Shown: positions 40,305 to 49,350 of the stretch, one piece after another
Numbering within the stretch: position 1 is the first letter of the stretch
How the letters are laid out: every line of letters begins with the position of its first letter
NCBI RefSeq assembly: GCF_900112025.1
Contig: NZ_FOKL01000004.1
Span: forward strand, 73,344-137,343
Direction of reading: 5' to 3'
DNA from: Janthinobacterium sp. 344
GTDB lineage: Bacteria > Pseudomonadota > Gammaproteobacteria > Burkholderiales > Burkholderiaceae_D
Length of the DNA: 64,000 nt
Notes under the pieces: model-generated
The model's database searches: none
What the model was told of the DNA's origin: nothing
Seen by the model: the letters and a program-made list of their open reading frames with translations, nothing else
Translations under genes and position numbers: made by a program

Positions 40305-41687
40305 TCAGAACGGCAGGACGGCGTCTGGCTTGGCGGCCAGGATCACGCTCTTGAACTGGCCCTGGATACGCGCCAGGGCGGCCGGCGTTTCCGCTTCGAA
40401 GCGCATGACGATCACCGGCGTGGTGTTCGACGAGCGGGCCAGGCCGAAGCCGTCCGCATACTCCACGCGCAGGCCGTCGATGGTGATGATCTGCTCATTG
40501 CCAGGGAAGACGGCGTCACGGCGCAGTACCTCCATCAGCGCCACGTTCTCGCCTTCCTTCAGTTCCAGATGCAGTTCCGGCGTGCTGTCGGACTGCGGCA
40601 GGGAATTGAGCAAGGCCGATGGATCGGCTTCGCGCGTGAGGATTTCCAGCAGGCGCGCGGCCGAATACAGGCCGTCGTCGAAGCCGTACCAGCGGTCCTT
40701 GAAGAAGATATGGCCGCTCATTTCGCCACCCAGCGGCGCACCCGTCTCGCGCAGCTTGGCTTTCACCAGCGAGTGGCCCGTCTTGTACATCAGCGGCACG
40801 CCGCCATGCTTGCTGATCCACGGCGCCAGGTGGCGCGTGCATTTCACGTCGTACAGGATCTGCGCGCCCGGATGGCGGGTCAGCACGTCGGCGGCGAACA
40901 GCATCATCTGGCGGTCAGGGTAGATGATCTGGCCATCCTTGGTGACCACGCCCAGGCGGTCGCCGTCGCCATCGAAGGCGATGCCGATTTCGGCATCCGT
41001 CTCGGCCAGGCAGCGGATCAGGTCTTGCAGGTTTTCCGGATGCGCGGGATCGGGGTGGTGATTGGGGAAATTGCCATCGACTTCGCAGAACAGTTCAATC
41101 ACTTCGCAGCCCATGCCGCGGAACAGGTCGCCCGCGAATGCGCCGGCCACGCCATTGCCGCAATCGACGGCGATCTTGATCGGGCGCGCCAGCTTGACGT
41201 CGCCCAGGATGCGCTCCAGGTAGGCGGCGCGGATGTCGTGCGTGGCGTAGCTGCCCGGCTTGTCGCTGTCGCTGCCGTCGTGGGCGACGATGCTGTGGTA
41301 CAGCGCCTGGATCGCTTCGCCGTGAATCGCTTCACCGGCCAGCACCATCTTGAAACCGTTGTAGTCGGGCGGATTGTGGCTGCCCGTGACCATGATGCCG
41401 GAGCGCGTATCGAGCACGTTGGTGCCGAAGTACACCATCGGCGTGGCCACCACGCCCAGGTCGATCACGTCGACGCCAGCGGCCTGCAGGCCCTGCGCCA
41501 GCGCCGCCGTCAATTCAGGTCCCGACAGGCGGCCATCGCGGCCGATCACCACCCGCTGCTCGCCCTTGGCCAGGGCGGCCTGGCCAAATGCCTGTCCAAT
41601 CTTGCGTGCCACGCCGGCATCGAGGGTTTTAGCGATGATGCCGCGGATATCGTAGGCTTTGAAGATCGTTTTGGACAGTGGGAGCAT
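40305..41687 (-). CDS. Phosphomannomutase/phosphoglucomutase
   Basis: 460 residues from the ATG at 41,687 (a TTG four codons upstream is less likely). AlgC/ManB type: FKAYDIRGI near the front, the phosphoserine loop VTGSHNPPDYNGFK near 108, the metal-binding DGDGDRLG near 245, and the sugar loop GGEMSGHIFF near 330. It supplies Man-1-P or Glc-1-P for LPS and capsule sugars, consistent with the downstream LPS genes. Either manB or algC would be a defensible name. Confidence 0.92.
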   Translation of the reverse strand: MLPLSKTIFKAYDIRGIIAKTLDAGVARKIGQAFGQAALAKGEQRVVIGRDGRLSGPELTAALAQGLQAAGVDVIDLGVVATPMVYFGTNVLDTRSGIMVTGSHNPPDYNGFKMVLAGEAIHGEAIQALYHSIVAHDGSDSDKPGSYATHDIRAAYLERILGDVKLARPIKIAVDCGNGVAGAFAGDLFRGMGCEVIELFCEVDGNFPNHHPDPAHPENLQDLIRCLAETDAEIGIAFDGDGDRLGVVTKDGQIIYPDRQMMLFAADVLTRHPGAQILYDVKCTRHLAPWISKHGGVPLMYKTGHSLVKAKLRETGAPLGGEMSGHIFFKDRWYGFDDGLYSAARLLEILTREADPSALLNSLPQSDSTPELHLELKEGENVALMEVLRRDAVFPGNEQIITIDGLRVEYADGFGLARSSNTTPVIVMRFEAETPAALARIQGQFKSVILAAKPDAVLPF

Positions 41688-41775
41688 GGTTATCGACAAT
41701 TATCTGCAAGTAAAAGGGTAGGATCCGGCGCGCGCAGCGTTGGAAAACTTGCCACAGCGCCAAAAGTATACCGAA

Positions 41776-42084
41776 TTATACGCGCAGCAGATCGATGGAC
41801 TTGCCCGATTCCACCCAGTTCTTTACCCACAGCGGTTGGCGGCCACGGCCGGTCCATTGTTCGGCCGCGTTCTCCGGATTGCGGAAACGCACGGCGACCT
41901 TGCCGGTGCGCGGGTGCAAGCCATCGAGAATCAGCTGTTTCAGGGGGATACCGGCTTGCTGCGCGATGGCCATGATCTGTTCGCGCGCCTTGCTCAAATC
42001 CTGGCGCTCGCGCTGGCTGATTTCTTGCTGAACCTTTTCCTGCAAATTGCGCAGTTCAACCATTGTCATTGTCGATACATTCAT
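41776..42084 (-). CDS. H-NS family nucleoid protein
   Basis: 102 residues. An N-terminal coiled-coil oligomerisation region (ELRNLQEKVQQEISQRERQDLSKAREQI) is joined to the C-terminal DNA-binding domain RTGKVAVRFRNPENAAEQWTGRGRQPLWVKNWV, whose GRGRQP matches the AT-hook-like QGR loop of betaproteobacterial H-NS proteins. It would bind A+T-rich DNA, such as the region just downstream around 42,100-43,300. Confidence 0.92.
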   Translation of the reverse strand: MNVSTMTMVELRNLQEKVQQEISQRERQDLSKAREQIMAIAQQAGIPLKQLILDGLHPRTGKVAVRFRNPENAAEQWTGRGRQPLWVKNWVESGKSIDLLRV

Positions 42085-42144
42085 GCTTCGCCTTCCAGGT
42101 AGTAAATGCGGGTTGCTAAAGCCCGTGAATATACACTATTTAAT

Positions 42145-43239
42145 TCATTTCTTCTTTTTCATAATCATCCAGCGTGGAGACTTGAATCGGATAATGCGGA
42201 AATATAACCAGACATAGGTCGTCATGAATAACAGCGAACATAAAATCAATAACCAGCTATGACGCCAGAACAAGGTCGCGGGAATCACCGCCGTCAGCGA
42301 AAACAGCCATAAATAGGGCGACGTCATGGAATTACGGCGCATCAATGCCTTCGCTTCCTTGCGGCCCACCGTCCATTGCACGATGCGGCGGAAAATCAGG
42401 CTATGCAAGTGGATGCCATCGGGCATAACCGGCGATTTTCCTTGAATGAAGGCACGCCGGTAGGCGGAAAAAATCGTTTCGAACGCAGGATAAATGAGCA
42501 ACAAAATCGCATACCAGGTCGATATCTGCGGATTGCGCATCACCAGCAGCAGCGTCAATTCACCCAGCATGAAACCGATAAAATAGGCTCCGCCATCGCC
42601 AAGAAAAATCAGGCCGACGGGATAATTCCAGATCAGGAAGCCGGTAATCGCCCCCGCCACCAGCAGGGCGGCGACAAGAATGAAGGAATCGTTGACTTGC
42701 AGGGCCACATACGCGAGCGACAACAACATGCAAATCGATACCACGCTGGCCAGGCCATTGAAGCCATCGATAATATTGATGGCATTGGCAATGCCGGCCA
42801 CGGCCAGTACCGTGATAGGCAGGCTCAGCCAAATAAAGGGGATGGCCCAGCTGGAAAACACCCAGTCAACGCGGTCGATGCGCGCATCGATCAAAAAATA
42901 AGCGAGCAACGCCCCTGCCATGGTCAGCAGCAAGCGGCCCATGGGACTGACCTTGCCGGTGAAATCCTCCGCGATGCCGCCAATAAAGGCTATGCCCGAA
43001 CACAACAGCAGCGACAGCATCCAATAGGTCATGGGCGGCAAGCGCCAGATCGAGACAAAGGCGCCCAGCACCACCGCCAGGAAAATAGACAGGCCGCCAA
43101 TACGCGCCACCGAATGCGAATGAACTTTTTGCACGCCATGAAAATCCGAATCCAGCGCGGAGCTATGCAATCTGACCTGTTTTATAATCAACAGCGTCAA
43201 TAGCGCGGAGGCGACAAAGCTCACGATAAAAGAAAACAT
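42145..43239 (-). CDS. WecA-like undecaprenyl-phosphate sugar-1-phosphate transferase
   Basis: 364 residues, about ten membrane helices. Family motifs are HSHSVARIGGLSIFL near 40, GIAEDFTGKVSP near 88, the catalytic NAINIIDGFNGLAS near 158 and FLGDGGAYFIGFMLGE near 215, with cytoplasmic HLHSLIFRR near 290. It starts O-antigen or exopolysaccharide on the lipid carrier. The gene is more A+T-rich than its neighbours, as polysaccharide genes often are, which suggests transfer. The C-terminus ends in a Lys run. A longer open frame upstream lacks homology. Confidence 0.87.
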   Translation of the reverse strand: MFSFIVSFVASALLTLLIIKQVRLHSSALDSDFHGVQKVHSHSVARIGGLSIFLAVVLGAFVSIWRLPPMTYWMLSLLLCSGIAFIGGIAEDFTGKVSPMGRLLLTMAGALLAYFLIDARIDRVDWVFSSWAIPFIWLSLPITVLAVAGIANAINIIDGFNGLASVVSICMLLSLAYVALQVNDSFILVAALLVAGAITGFLIWNYPVGLIFLGDGGAYFIGFMLGELTLLLVMRNPQISTWYAILLLIYPAFETIFSAYRRAFIQGKSPVMPDGIHLHSLIFRRIVQWTVGRKEAKALMRRNSMTSPYLWLFSLTAVIPATLFWRHSWLLILCSLLFMTTYVWLYFRIIRFKSPRWMIMKKKK

Positions 43240-43685
43240 TTTTTTATTATCAATAATAAAATCGGGCTTGCCACAAAAAAGCCATCGACAAGGTAAAAAT
43301 ACGGGAAAACTGCAAACCACGGCGGTGAATTGACATTGTACCAAAATGCCAATAAATGCCAATTTCTGGCGCCCTCTGGTGCGCAGCGCAACGATGCCGG
43401 CAAGGGCATGGATTTGGCAGATGCCACCCGGGCCAATTCTGCCGCTTGAAAAAATAACTGCGAAACAACATTTATTTCGGAAAGTGTTCACTTCCTTCAT
43501 GACGGCGTGCCGATGGTAGCAAGCCTGGCCACGATTGCTAACGGCTTTTACCATTTGATACATCGTCAATAGCCGGCGGAATAAGGTGGCCGGTGTCCCG
43601 CATGGGGAGGCGGCTGGCGCTGCGTGCCCCCTCCGTGGTATACATGGCGACACGCCATGTCTTTACGCAACAACAAGATCCGTCC
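43240..43685. other. Intergenic region, no gene seen
   Basis: 446 bases between two divergent genes (WecA-like on minus, apaH on plus). A+T-rich near 43,225-43,260 with poly-T/poly-A runs, likely part of the minus-strand promoter. Open frames here have no recognisable product. Confidence 0.55.
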
Positions 43686-44525
43686 ATGAAAACCTACTTT
43701 ATCGGTGACCTGCAAGGCTGCCATGCACAAACCGTCGACTTGATCGACCGCATCCAGGCCACGGCCGAGGGCCCATACCGGCTGCTGTTCGCGGGCGACC
43801 TGATCAATCGTGGCCCCGCCTCGCTGGCCACCCTGCGCCATGTTTACGCGCTGGCGCGGCAAGGCCTGGCTGACAGCGTGCTGGGCAATCATGACCTGCA
43901 CTTGCTGGCCGTGGCCAATGGCATCCGTCCGCAGCACGCCTCCGATACCCTCGCTGACATCCTCGATGCACCCGACCGCGAAGAATTGATCGCCTGGCTG
44001 CGCTGCCGCCCCCTGATCCTGCGGCACGAGGGCCATGTGCTCGTGCATGCGGGCTTGCTGCCGCAATGGAGCGCGCAGCAGGCGCTGGACCTGGGCGCCG
44101 AAGTGGCGGCCATGCTGCGCAGCGACGGCTGGGTGGATTTCCTGCGCACCATGTACGGCAACGAGCCGGCCGCCTGGCGCGATGACTTGCAGGGCGCCGA
44201 CCGGCTGCGCTGCATCATCAACGCCATGACGCGGCTGCGCTTTTGCACGCCCGACGGCGTGATGGACTTCAAAATGAAGGAAAGCGGCAGCGCGCCGCCC
44301 GGTTCCGGCCTGCTGCCCTGGTTCGACGTGCCGGGCCGGCAAAGCGCCGGCGATACCGTTGTCTTCGGCCACTGGTCGGCACTGGGGCTGCAATTGCGGC
44401 CCGACCTGATCGGCCTCGATAGCGGCTGCGTCTGGGGCGGCCAGCTGTCCGCCGTGTGCCTGGAAGACCGCTCGCTGCTGCAGGTAAGCTGCCCCGCGTT
44501 CCAGCAGCACAGCGGCAAGAAGTAA
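43686..44525 (+). CDS. apaH: Bis(5'-nucleosyl)-tetraphosphatase (symmetrical)
   Basis: 279 residues, normal for ApaH. The metallophosphatase signature is complete: YFIGDLQGC near 4, [10 protein letters not shown] near 35, LGNHDLHLL near 62 and [10 protein letters not shown] near 118, with later [11 protein letters not shown]. It hydrolyses Ap4A to ADP. The ATG at 43,686 begins the homology; upstream in-frame ATGs add residues not found in the family. Confidence 0.95.
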   Translation: MKTYFIGDLQGCHAQTVDLIDRIQATAEGPYRLLFAGDLINRGPASLATLRHVYALARQGLADSVLGNHDLHLLAVANGIRPQHASDTLADILDAPDREELIAWLRCRPLILRHEGHVLVHAGLLPQWSAQQALDLGAEVAAMLRSDGWVDFLRTMYGNEPAAWRDDLQGADRLRCIINAMTRLRFCTPDGVMDFKMKESGSAPPGSGLLPWFDVPGRQSAGDTVVFGHWSALGLQLRPDLIGLDSGCVWGGQLSAVCLEDRSLLQVSCPAFQQHSGKK

Positions 44526-44614
44526 ACTGCCTCGCACGCATATGCTTAGTCGAAATCCGTCGTTGGGCCTGGCGCGTGCGGCCCGTATGATGCAGCTTTT
44601 GCCTCTTCGATTCC

Positions 44615-45535
44615 ATGCATCCTGATACCGACCGGCTGGCGCGCTGGCTGCTGGGCAGCTTGCAGCTCGACACGGCCGTCCTGCACGTGGGCCAGTACTG
44701 CGGCCGCTGGCGCGCCTCCACGGCGGGCCGGGAACTGGGCAGCTTCCACCTGGTGCTCGACGGCCATTGCTACCTGCATCTCGATGGCGCGGCGCCCATC
44801 GCCCTCGGTCCGCGCGATGGCGTTTTCCTGCTGCGCGACCTGCCGCACTTCCTCAGCCCCCACAGCGATCCGCTGCAAGCGGTGAGCGCACAAGCGATGC
44901 TGCCACTGCAGGCTGCCGCGGACAGCCCGGCGACGGCGCTGGCGTGCGGCTTTTTTCAGTTTCGCGGCGCCCTTTCCGCGCTGATCGTCGACTCCTTCCC
45001 CCCTTATCTGCTGATACGCGGCGACGCGCCCGCCTTCAGCGCCGCCACGGCGCTGTTCGACCTGATCTTGCTTGAGGCCGGCGGCGACCCGGAACAGCCC
45101 TCGCCCTTGATCGCGCGCCTGGTCGAACTGCTGTTCTTTTATCTGATCCGCCACGTGGCGCAAGGCGAGCAGGTGGCGGCCGGTCTGCTGTCGCTGCTGC
45201 ACCAGCCCGCGTTTTCGCCGCTGCTCGAACGCATGCTCGACGCCCCCGCCGAAGACTGGTCGATCGAGAACATGGCCAAGGCGGCCTGCATGTCGCGCGC
45301 CAGCTTCTGCAAGCATTTCGCCAGCGCCAGCGGCCACTCGCCGGCGCAGTTCCTGCTCCTGCTGCGCATGAAGATCGCCGCGCGGCGCCTGCACGACGGC
45401 ACCTCCGTCGAGCGCGTCGCCGAACTGGTGGGCTACCGCTCGCACGCCGCCTTCACGCGCGCCTTCAAGCGCGTCACGGGGGAGCAGCCGGGCGCGTATC
45501 GCCGCGACCAGCGATTGCGCCAGCTGGCCAGCTGA
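44615..45535 (+). CDS. AraC-family transcriptional regulator (cupin_6 type)
   Basis: 306 residues. The front ~190 form the AraC-associated cupin (RWLLGSLQLDTAVLHVGQYCGRW, FHLVLDGHCYLHL). The C-terminus has two helix-turn-helix units: WSIENMAKAACMSRASFCKHFASASGHSPAQFL near 215-250 and VERVAELVGYRSHAAFTRAFKRVTGEQPGAYR. Located just before the AhpD-like, flavoprotein and ABC importer genes on the same strand, it is the obvious candidate regulator for them. The inducer is unknown. Confidence 0.88.
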   Translation: MHPDTDRLARWLLGSLQLDTAVLHVGQYCGRWRASTAGRELGSFHLVLDGHCYLHLDGAAPIALGPRDGVFLLRDLPHFLSPHSDPLQAVSAQAMLPLQAAADSPATALACGFFQFRGALSALIVDSFPPYLLIRGDAPAFSAATALFDLILLEAGGDPEQPSPLIARLVELLFFYLIRHVAQGEQVAAGLLSLLHQPAFSPLLERMLDAPAEDWSIENMAKAACMSRASFCKHFASASGHSPAQFLLLLRMKIAARRLHDGTSVERVAELVGYRSHAAFTRAFKRVTGEQPGAYRRDQRLRQLAS

Positions 45536-45592
45536 CGTCAAGGATCACACAATCGCAGACGAACGAGCACAAAAGGGCGACGCTCACGTCTG

Positions 45593-45619
45593 TTGCCCGC
45601 ACGATATGGCCGATATAAT
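45593..45619 (+). promoter_or_regulatory. Probable sigma-70 promoter of the AhpD-like/ABC operon
   Basis: TTGCCC (45,593-45,598) and a perfect TATAAT (45,614-45,619) with a 15-base spacer, about 35 bases before the ATG at 45,654. The short spacer and imperfect -35 suit a promoter that needs an activator such as the neighbouring AraC protein. Confidence 0.5.
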
Positions 45620-45653
45620 GCATGAGTGACTTACTAACTTAGCAAGGTACCCC

Positions 45654-46208
45654 ATGTCCCGTCTGACTCTGCATACTCTCGATACCGCGCCGGCCGACAG
45701 CCGCCCCTTCGTGGAAAAGGCCATCGCCAACAATGGCTACCTGCCCAACCTGATCGGCGTGCTGGCCAACGCGCCGCTGGCCCTGGAAACCTACCTGACT
45801 GTCTCGGGCATCAACGCGCGCGCCAGCCTGACCTTAATGGAACGCGAAGTGGTGCAGATCACGGCCGCGCGCATCCACGGCTGCGATTTCTGCATCGCCG
45901 GCCATAGCGCCATCTCGCTGAAAAAGGCCGGCCAGACGCCGGACACGGTGCGCGCCCTGCAGCATGGCCAGCCCACAGGCGATGCCAGGCTGGACGCCGT
46001 CGCCGCCTTCGCCACGGCCGTCATCGCCACGCGTGGCGCCGTCGCCGACACCGACTATCAGGCATTTCTGGCCGCCGGCTACAACCAACAGCAGGCGCTG
46101 GAAGTGGTGCTGGGCATCAGCCTGGCCACCCTGTGCAATTTTTCCAACAGCCTGGCCGGCACCCCCGTCAATGCGCAACTGACGCCCTACCTGCCCGGCG
46201 CCGTCTGA
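45654..46208 (+). CDS. AhpD/carboxymuconolactone-decarboxylase-family protein
   Basis: 184 residues. The redox motif GCDFCIAGHS (CxxC plus His) lies near 81, preceded by LMEREVVQITAARIHG, the AhpD-like peroxidase signature. It has the YciW/alkylhydroperoxidase-like all-helical fold. It starts an operon with a flavoprotein and a nitrate/sulfonate-type importer, so a role in detoxifying peroxides or radicals formed by the oxidase is plausible but inferred. Confidence 0.87.
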   Translation: MSRLTLHTLDTAPADSRPFVEKAIANNGYLPNLIGVLANAPLALETYLTVSGINARASLTLMEREVVQITAARIHGCDFCIAGHSAISLKKAGQTPDTVRALQHGQPTGDARLDAVAAFATAVIATRGAVADTDYQAFLAAGYNQQQALEVVLGISLATLCNFSNSLAGTPVNAQLTPYLPGAV

Positions 46209-46209
46209 C

Positions 46210-47295
46210 ATGGGCCACCTCAATCACTGGCTGCACATGCATGCCGACCAGCTCGACCAGTCGTCGCAGCTGGCTGAAACCGTCCTGCCCGCGCTGGCGG
46301 GCGACCAGCTGCTGCGCATCGGCGTACCGCAGGAACACGGCGGCGCGGGCGGCGACGTGCGCGACGCCATCCACGCCATCGCCAGGGTGGCCGAAGAATC
46401 CGTGACGGCGGCCTTTGTCTTCTGGGGCCAGCGCTGCTTCATCGAATTCCTGCTGCAAAGCGAAAACCGCGCCCTGGCCGAGCGCCGCCTGCCAGGCCTG
46501 CTGGCAGGCACGCAGGCAGGCGCCAGCGGCCTGTCGAACGCCATGAAATTCTTGTCCGGCATCGAGCAGCTGCAAATCACGGGCGCGCGCCACGCCGATG
46601 GCCTGCTGGTCGACGGCGGCCTGGCGTGGGTGACGAACTTGCGCAAGGCGGGCTTTGTCGCGGCCGCCGCCGTGGCGCCGAACGACGGCGCAGCGCCCGT
46701 CATCGTGGCCTTCGACAGCGGCGCGCCAGGCGTCCAGCGCAGCGAGGACCTGGACCTGGTCGCCCTGCGCGGCAGCAATACGGCCTCCGTCAAGCTGGCA
46801 CAGGTGCACATTGCCGCCGCGGACATCATCAGCGACAACGCGCCGGCCTGGCTGCCGCAGGTGCGACCGTCGTTCCTCGGCATGCAGTGCGGCCTGTCGA
46901 TCGGCCTGGCGCGCGCCAGCCTGGCGCAGGCGGCGCAGATTTCCGCCGGCTCGCGCAACCAGCTGTCGCCACGCATCGAAGCGCTGCAATCGACCCTGGA
47001 GGCGGCCGTGGCGACCCTGCTGGACGGCGTGCACGATGGCCGCTTCAAGACGCAGGCGCCGGCCATGTTCCGCCTGCGCATACAGCTGGCCGACATTCTG
47101 CAGCAGGCGCTGATGCTGGAACTGCAGGCGATGGGCGGGCGCGCCTACCTGAACGCGGAGCAGCAGGGCTTTGCCCGCCGCTGGCGCGAATCGTCGTTCA
47201 TCCCCATCGTCACCCCCAGCCTGACCCAGTTGCAGGCAGCCTTGCAGCTGTTCGACAGCCAGCAGGCGGCCAAGGCGGCGGGAGCGCAGGCATGA
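46210..47295 (+). CDS. Acyl-CoA-dehydrogenase-like flavoprotein (SfnB/DszC-type)
   Basis: 361 residues, single acyl-CoA-dehydrogenase fold: N-terminal helices with LRIGVPQEHGGAGGDV, the middle strand domain (SGIEQLQITGARHADGLLVDGGLAWVTNL), and a C-terminal helical domain with MELQAMGGRAYLN. No clear catalytic Glu of true dehydrogenases could be pinned. Next to a nitrate/sulfonate-type importer it fits the FMN-dependent oxidases that act on organosulfur compounds (SfnB, DszC relatives). This is inference. The stop overlaps the next gene (ATGA). Confidence 0.78.
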   Translation: MGHLNHWLHMHADQLDQSSQLAETVLPALAGDQLLRIGVPQEHGGAGGDVRDAIHAIARVAEESVTAAFVFWGQRCFIEFLLQSENRALAERRLPGLLAGTQAGASGLSNAMKFLSGIEQLQITGARHADGLLVDGGLAWVTNLRKAGFVAAAAVAPNDGAAPVIVAFDSGAPGVQRSEDLDLVALRGSNTASVKLAQVHIAAADIISDNAPAWLPQVRPSFLGMQCGLSIGLARASLAQAAQISAGSRNQLSPRIEALQSTLEAAVATLLDGVHDGRFKTQAPAMFRLRIQLADILQQALMLELQAMGGRAYLNAEQQGFARRWRESSFIPIVTPSLTQLQAALQLFDSQQAAKAAGAQA

Positions 47296-48086
47296 GCGTT
47301 GCTGACTGGGCCTTGCAGGCGCAAGACCTGAGCTTTTCCTATGCGGGCAGCGCGCCCGTGTTCCAGCACGTCTCGCTGGGCGTGCGCAAGCGCGAAATCG
47401 TCTGCCTGCTGGGCGGCAGCGGCTGCGGCAAATCGAGCCTGCTGCGCGTGCTGGCCGGCTTGCAGCCGCCATCCACGGGCGCCATTCAATTTCTCGACGC
47501 GCCAATGCGCGAGCCGGACCCGCGCAGCGCCCTCGTCTTCCAGCAGGCCAGCCTTTTGCCCTGGCTGAACGTCACGGGCAATGCCGGCTTCGGCCTGGAC
47601 TTCAAGCACCAGCCCAAGCTGACGCGCGCGGCGCACCAGGCGCGCGTGGCGCAAGCCATCGAGGCGGTGGGCCTGAAGGGCCGCGAAAAGCTGTATCCGT
47701 CCGCGCTGTCGGGCGGCATGGCGCAGCGCGTGGCGCTGGCCCGCGCGCTGGCGCGCGAACCGGAACTGCTGTTCGCCGACGAACCGTTTTCCGCGCTCGA
47801 CGCCATCACCCGCGCCGAGATGCAGTCGCTGCTGGTCGACGTGGTGCACCGCTGGCACACGGCCGTGCTGCTCGTCACGCACGATATCGACGAAGCGATC
47901 CTGGTGGCCGACCGCATCCTGCTGATGGGCGGCAAGCCGGGCAACATCGTGCGCGAATGGCCCGTCGCCATCGACCAGCCGCGCATCGGCCACAGCGCCG
48001 ACGTCATCGCCCTGAAAATGGACATTCTCGACGCCCTGCAGGCGCTGCAAAAGCAGGATCAAGCGCCCGCCGTCGCCACCCTATAA
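47292..48086 (+). CDS. ABC transporter ATPase, nitrate/sulfonate type
   Basis: 264 residues, SsuB/TauB/NrtD class. Walker A GGSGCGKSS lies near 40 and the Q-loop LVFQQASLLPWLNV near 85. The signature LSGGMAQRVALARAL lies near 140, Walker B LLFADEPFSALDA near 160, and the H-loop VTHDIDEA near 195. It powers the binding protein and permease encoded downstream. Translation is coupled to the flavoprotein gene by an ATGA overlap. Confidence 0.92.
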   Translation: MSVADWALQAQDLSFSYAGSAPVFQHVSLGVRKREIVCLLGGSGCGKSSLLRVLAGLQPPSTGAIQFLDAPMREPDPRSALVFQQASLLPWLNVTGNAGFGLDFKHQPKLTRAAHQARVAQAIEAVGLKGREKLYPSALSGGMAQRVALARALAREPELLFADEPFSALDAITRAEMQSLLVDVVHRWHTAVLLVTHDIDEAILVADRILLMGGKPGNIVREWPVAIDQPRIGHSADVIALKMDILDALQALQKQDQAPAVATL

Positions 48087-48103
48087 CCCATCGGAACACT
48101 TCC

Positions 48104-49348
48104 ATGTCCTTCCCAGAAAATAAGCAACCCCTGCACATCTGCGCCTCGTCCGACTGCGACTGCGGCCTGACGCGGCGCGACTTCCTGCGCATGTCGGCCC
48201 TGGCCACGGCCAGCGTCGCCTCGCCGCTGCTGTTCGCCGGCGACGCCATGGCCCAGCAAGGCCCGAAAGGCGACGACCAGCCCGTGAAAATCGGCTACCT
48301 GCCCATCACCGACGCCACGCCGCTGCTGGTCGCCCACGCGCGCAAGCTGTTCGAGGCGGAAGGCTTGCAGGCCGAGACGCCGCGCCTGTTCCGCAGCTGG
48401 GCGCAGATCATCGAAGCGTTCGTCGCCGGCCAGGTCAACGTCATCCACCTGCTGTCGCCGGCCACCCTGTGGGTGCGCTATGGCGCCAAGTTCCCCGCGA
48501 AAGTCGTCGCCTGGAACCACGTCAACGGTTCCGCGCTGACGGTGGCCAACGAGATCAACAAGGTCTCCGACCTGGGCGGGCGCACGGTCGCCATCCCGTT
48601 CTGGTACTCGATCCACAACATCCTGCTGCAGCAGATCCTGTCCGCCAATGGCTTGAGCCCGGTCACGCGCGCGCGCAACGCGGCCATCAAGCCGAATGAG
48701 GTGAACCTGATCGTGCTGGCGCCGGCCGAAATGGTCTCCGCCCTGGCCAGCAAGTCGATCGCCGGCTACATCGTGGCCGAGCCGTTCAATGCGGCGGCGG
48801 AAAACGCCGGCATCGGCAAGATCCTGCGCTTCTCGGGCGACGTGTGGAAAAACCATGCGTGCTGCGTCACCTTCCTGTCCGAGCGCGACATCAACACGCG
48901 TCCCGAATGGGCGCAAAAGGTCACCAACGCCATCGTCAAGGCGCAGCTGTGGACGCGCTCGAACCAGGTCGACACGGCCAAGCTGCTGTCGAACGTGGGC
49001 GAGCACCGCTACACGCCGCATCCGCTGCAGGTGCTGACCAAGGTGCTGGCCACCACCGATTACGCCGGCTACGAAAAGCAGGGCCTCATCGTGCACAAGA
49101 ACTGGCAGCAGCGCCGCATCGACTTCCAGCCGTATCCGTTTGCCTCGTACACGGAAGAACTGGTGCGCGCCATCGGCCGCACCAAGGTCGAAGGCGATAC
49201 GCGCTTCCTGGCGAACCTCGATCCGAAGTTCGCCGCGCGCGACCTGGTCGATGACCGCTTCGTGCGCAAGGCCATCACGGCCGTGGGTGGCCCGGCCGCC
49301 TTCGGCTTGCCGGCCAACCTGCTGCGCAGCGAAACCGTGGCGGTCTGA
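48104..49348 (+). CDS. Substrate-binding protein, SsuA/NMT1 type, Tat-exported
   Basis: 414 residues. It begins with a Cys-rich CASSDCDCGL, then a twin-arginine signal TRRDFLRMSALATASVASPLL with a likely cut at AMA-QQ near residue 50. The mature part (PVKIGYLPITDATPLLVAHARKLFEAEGL, FVAGQVNVIHLLSPATLWVRYG, WNHVNGSALTVANEI) is the NMT1/SsuA periplasmic binding fold. Cys residues ahead of a Tat signal are unusual for this family. The binding protein follows the ATPase by 17 bases and precedes the permease by two. Confidence 0.88.
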   Translation: MSFPENKQPLHICASSDCDCGLTRRDFLRMSALATASVASPLLFAGDAMAQQGPKGDDQPVKIGYLPITDATPLLVAHARKLFEAEGLQAETPRLFRSWAQIIEAFVAGQVNVIHLLSPATLWVRYGAKFPAKVVAWNHVNGSALTVANEINKVSDLGGRTVAIPFWYSIHNILLQQILSANGLSPVTRARNAAIKPNEVNLIVLAPAEMVSALASKSIAGYIVAEPFNAAAENAGIGKILRFSGDVWKNHACCVTFLSERDINTRPEWAQKVTNAIVKAQLWTRSNQVDTAKLLSNVGEHRYTPHPLQVLTKVLATTDYAGYEKQGLIVHKNWQQRRIDFQPYPFASYTEELVRAIGRTKVEGDTRFLANLDPKFAARDLVDDRFVRKAITAVGGPAAFGLPANLLRSETVAV

Positions 49349-49350
49349 CG

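Noticed and set aside
43240-43653. Longer N-terminus for the WecA-like protein starting near 43,653
   Set aside because: The added ~138 residues lack family similarity, while MFSFIVSF at 43,239 starts the first membrane helix at the usual place.
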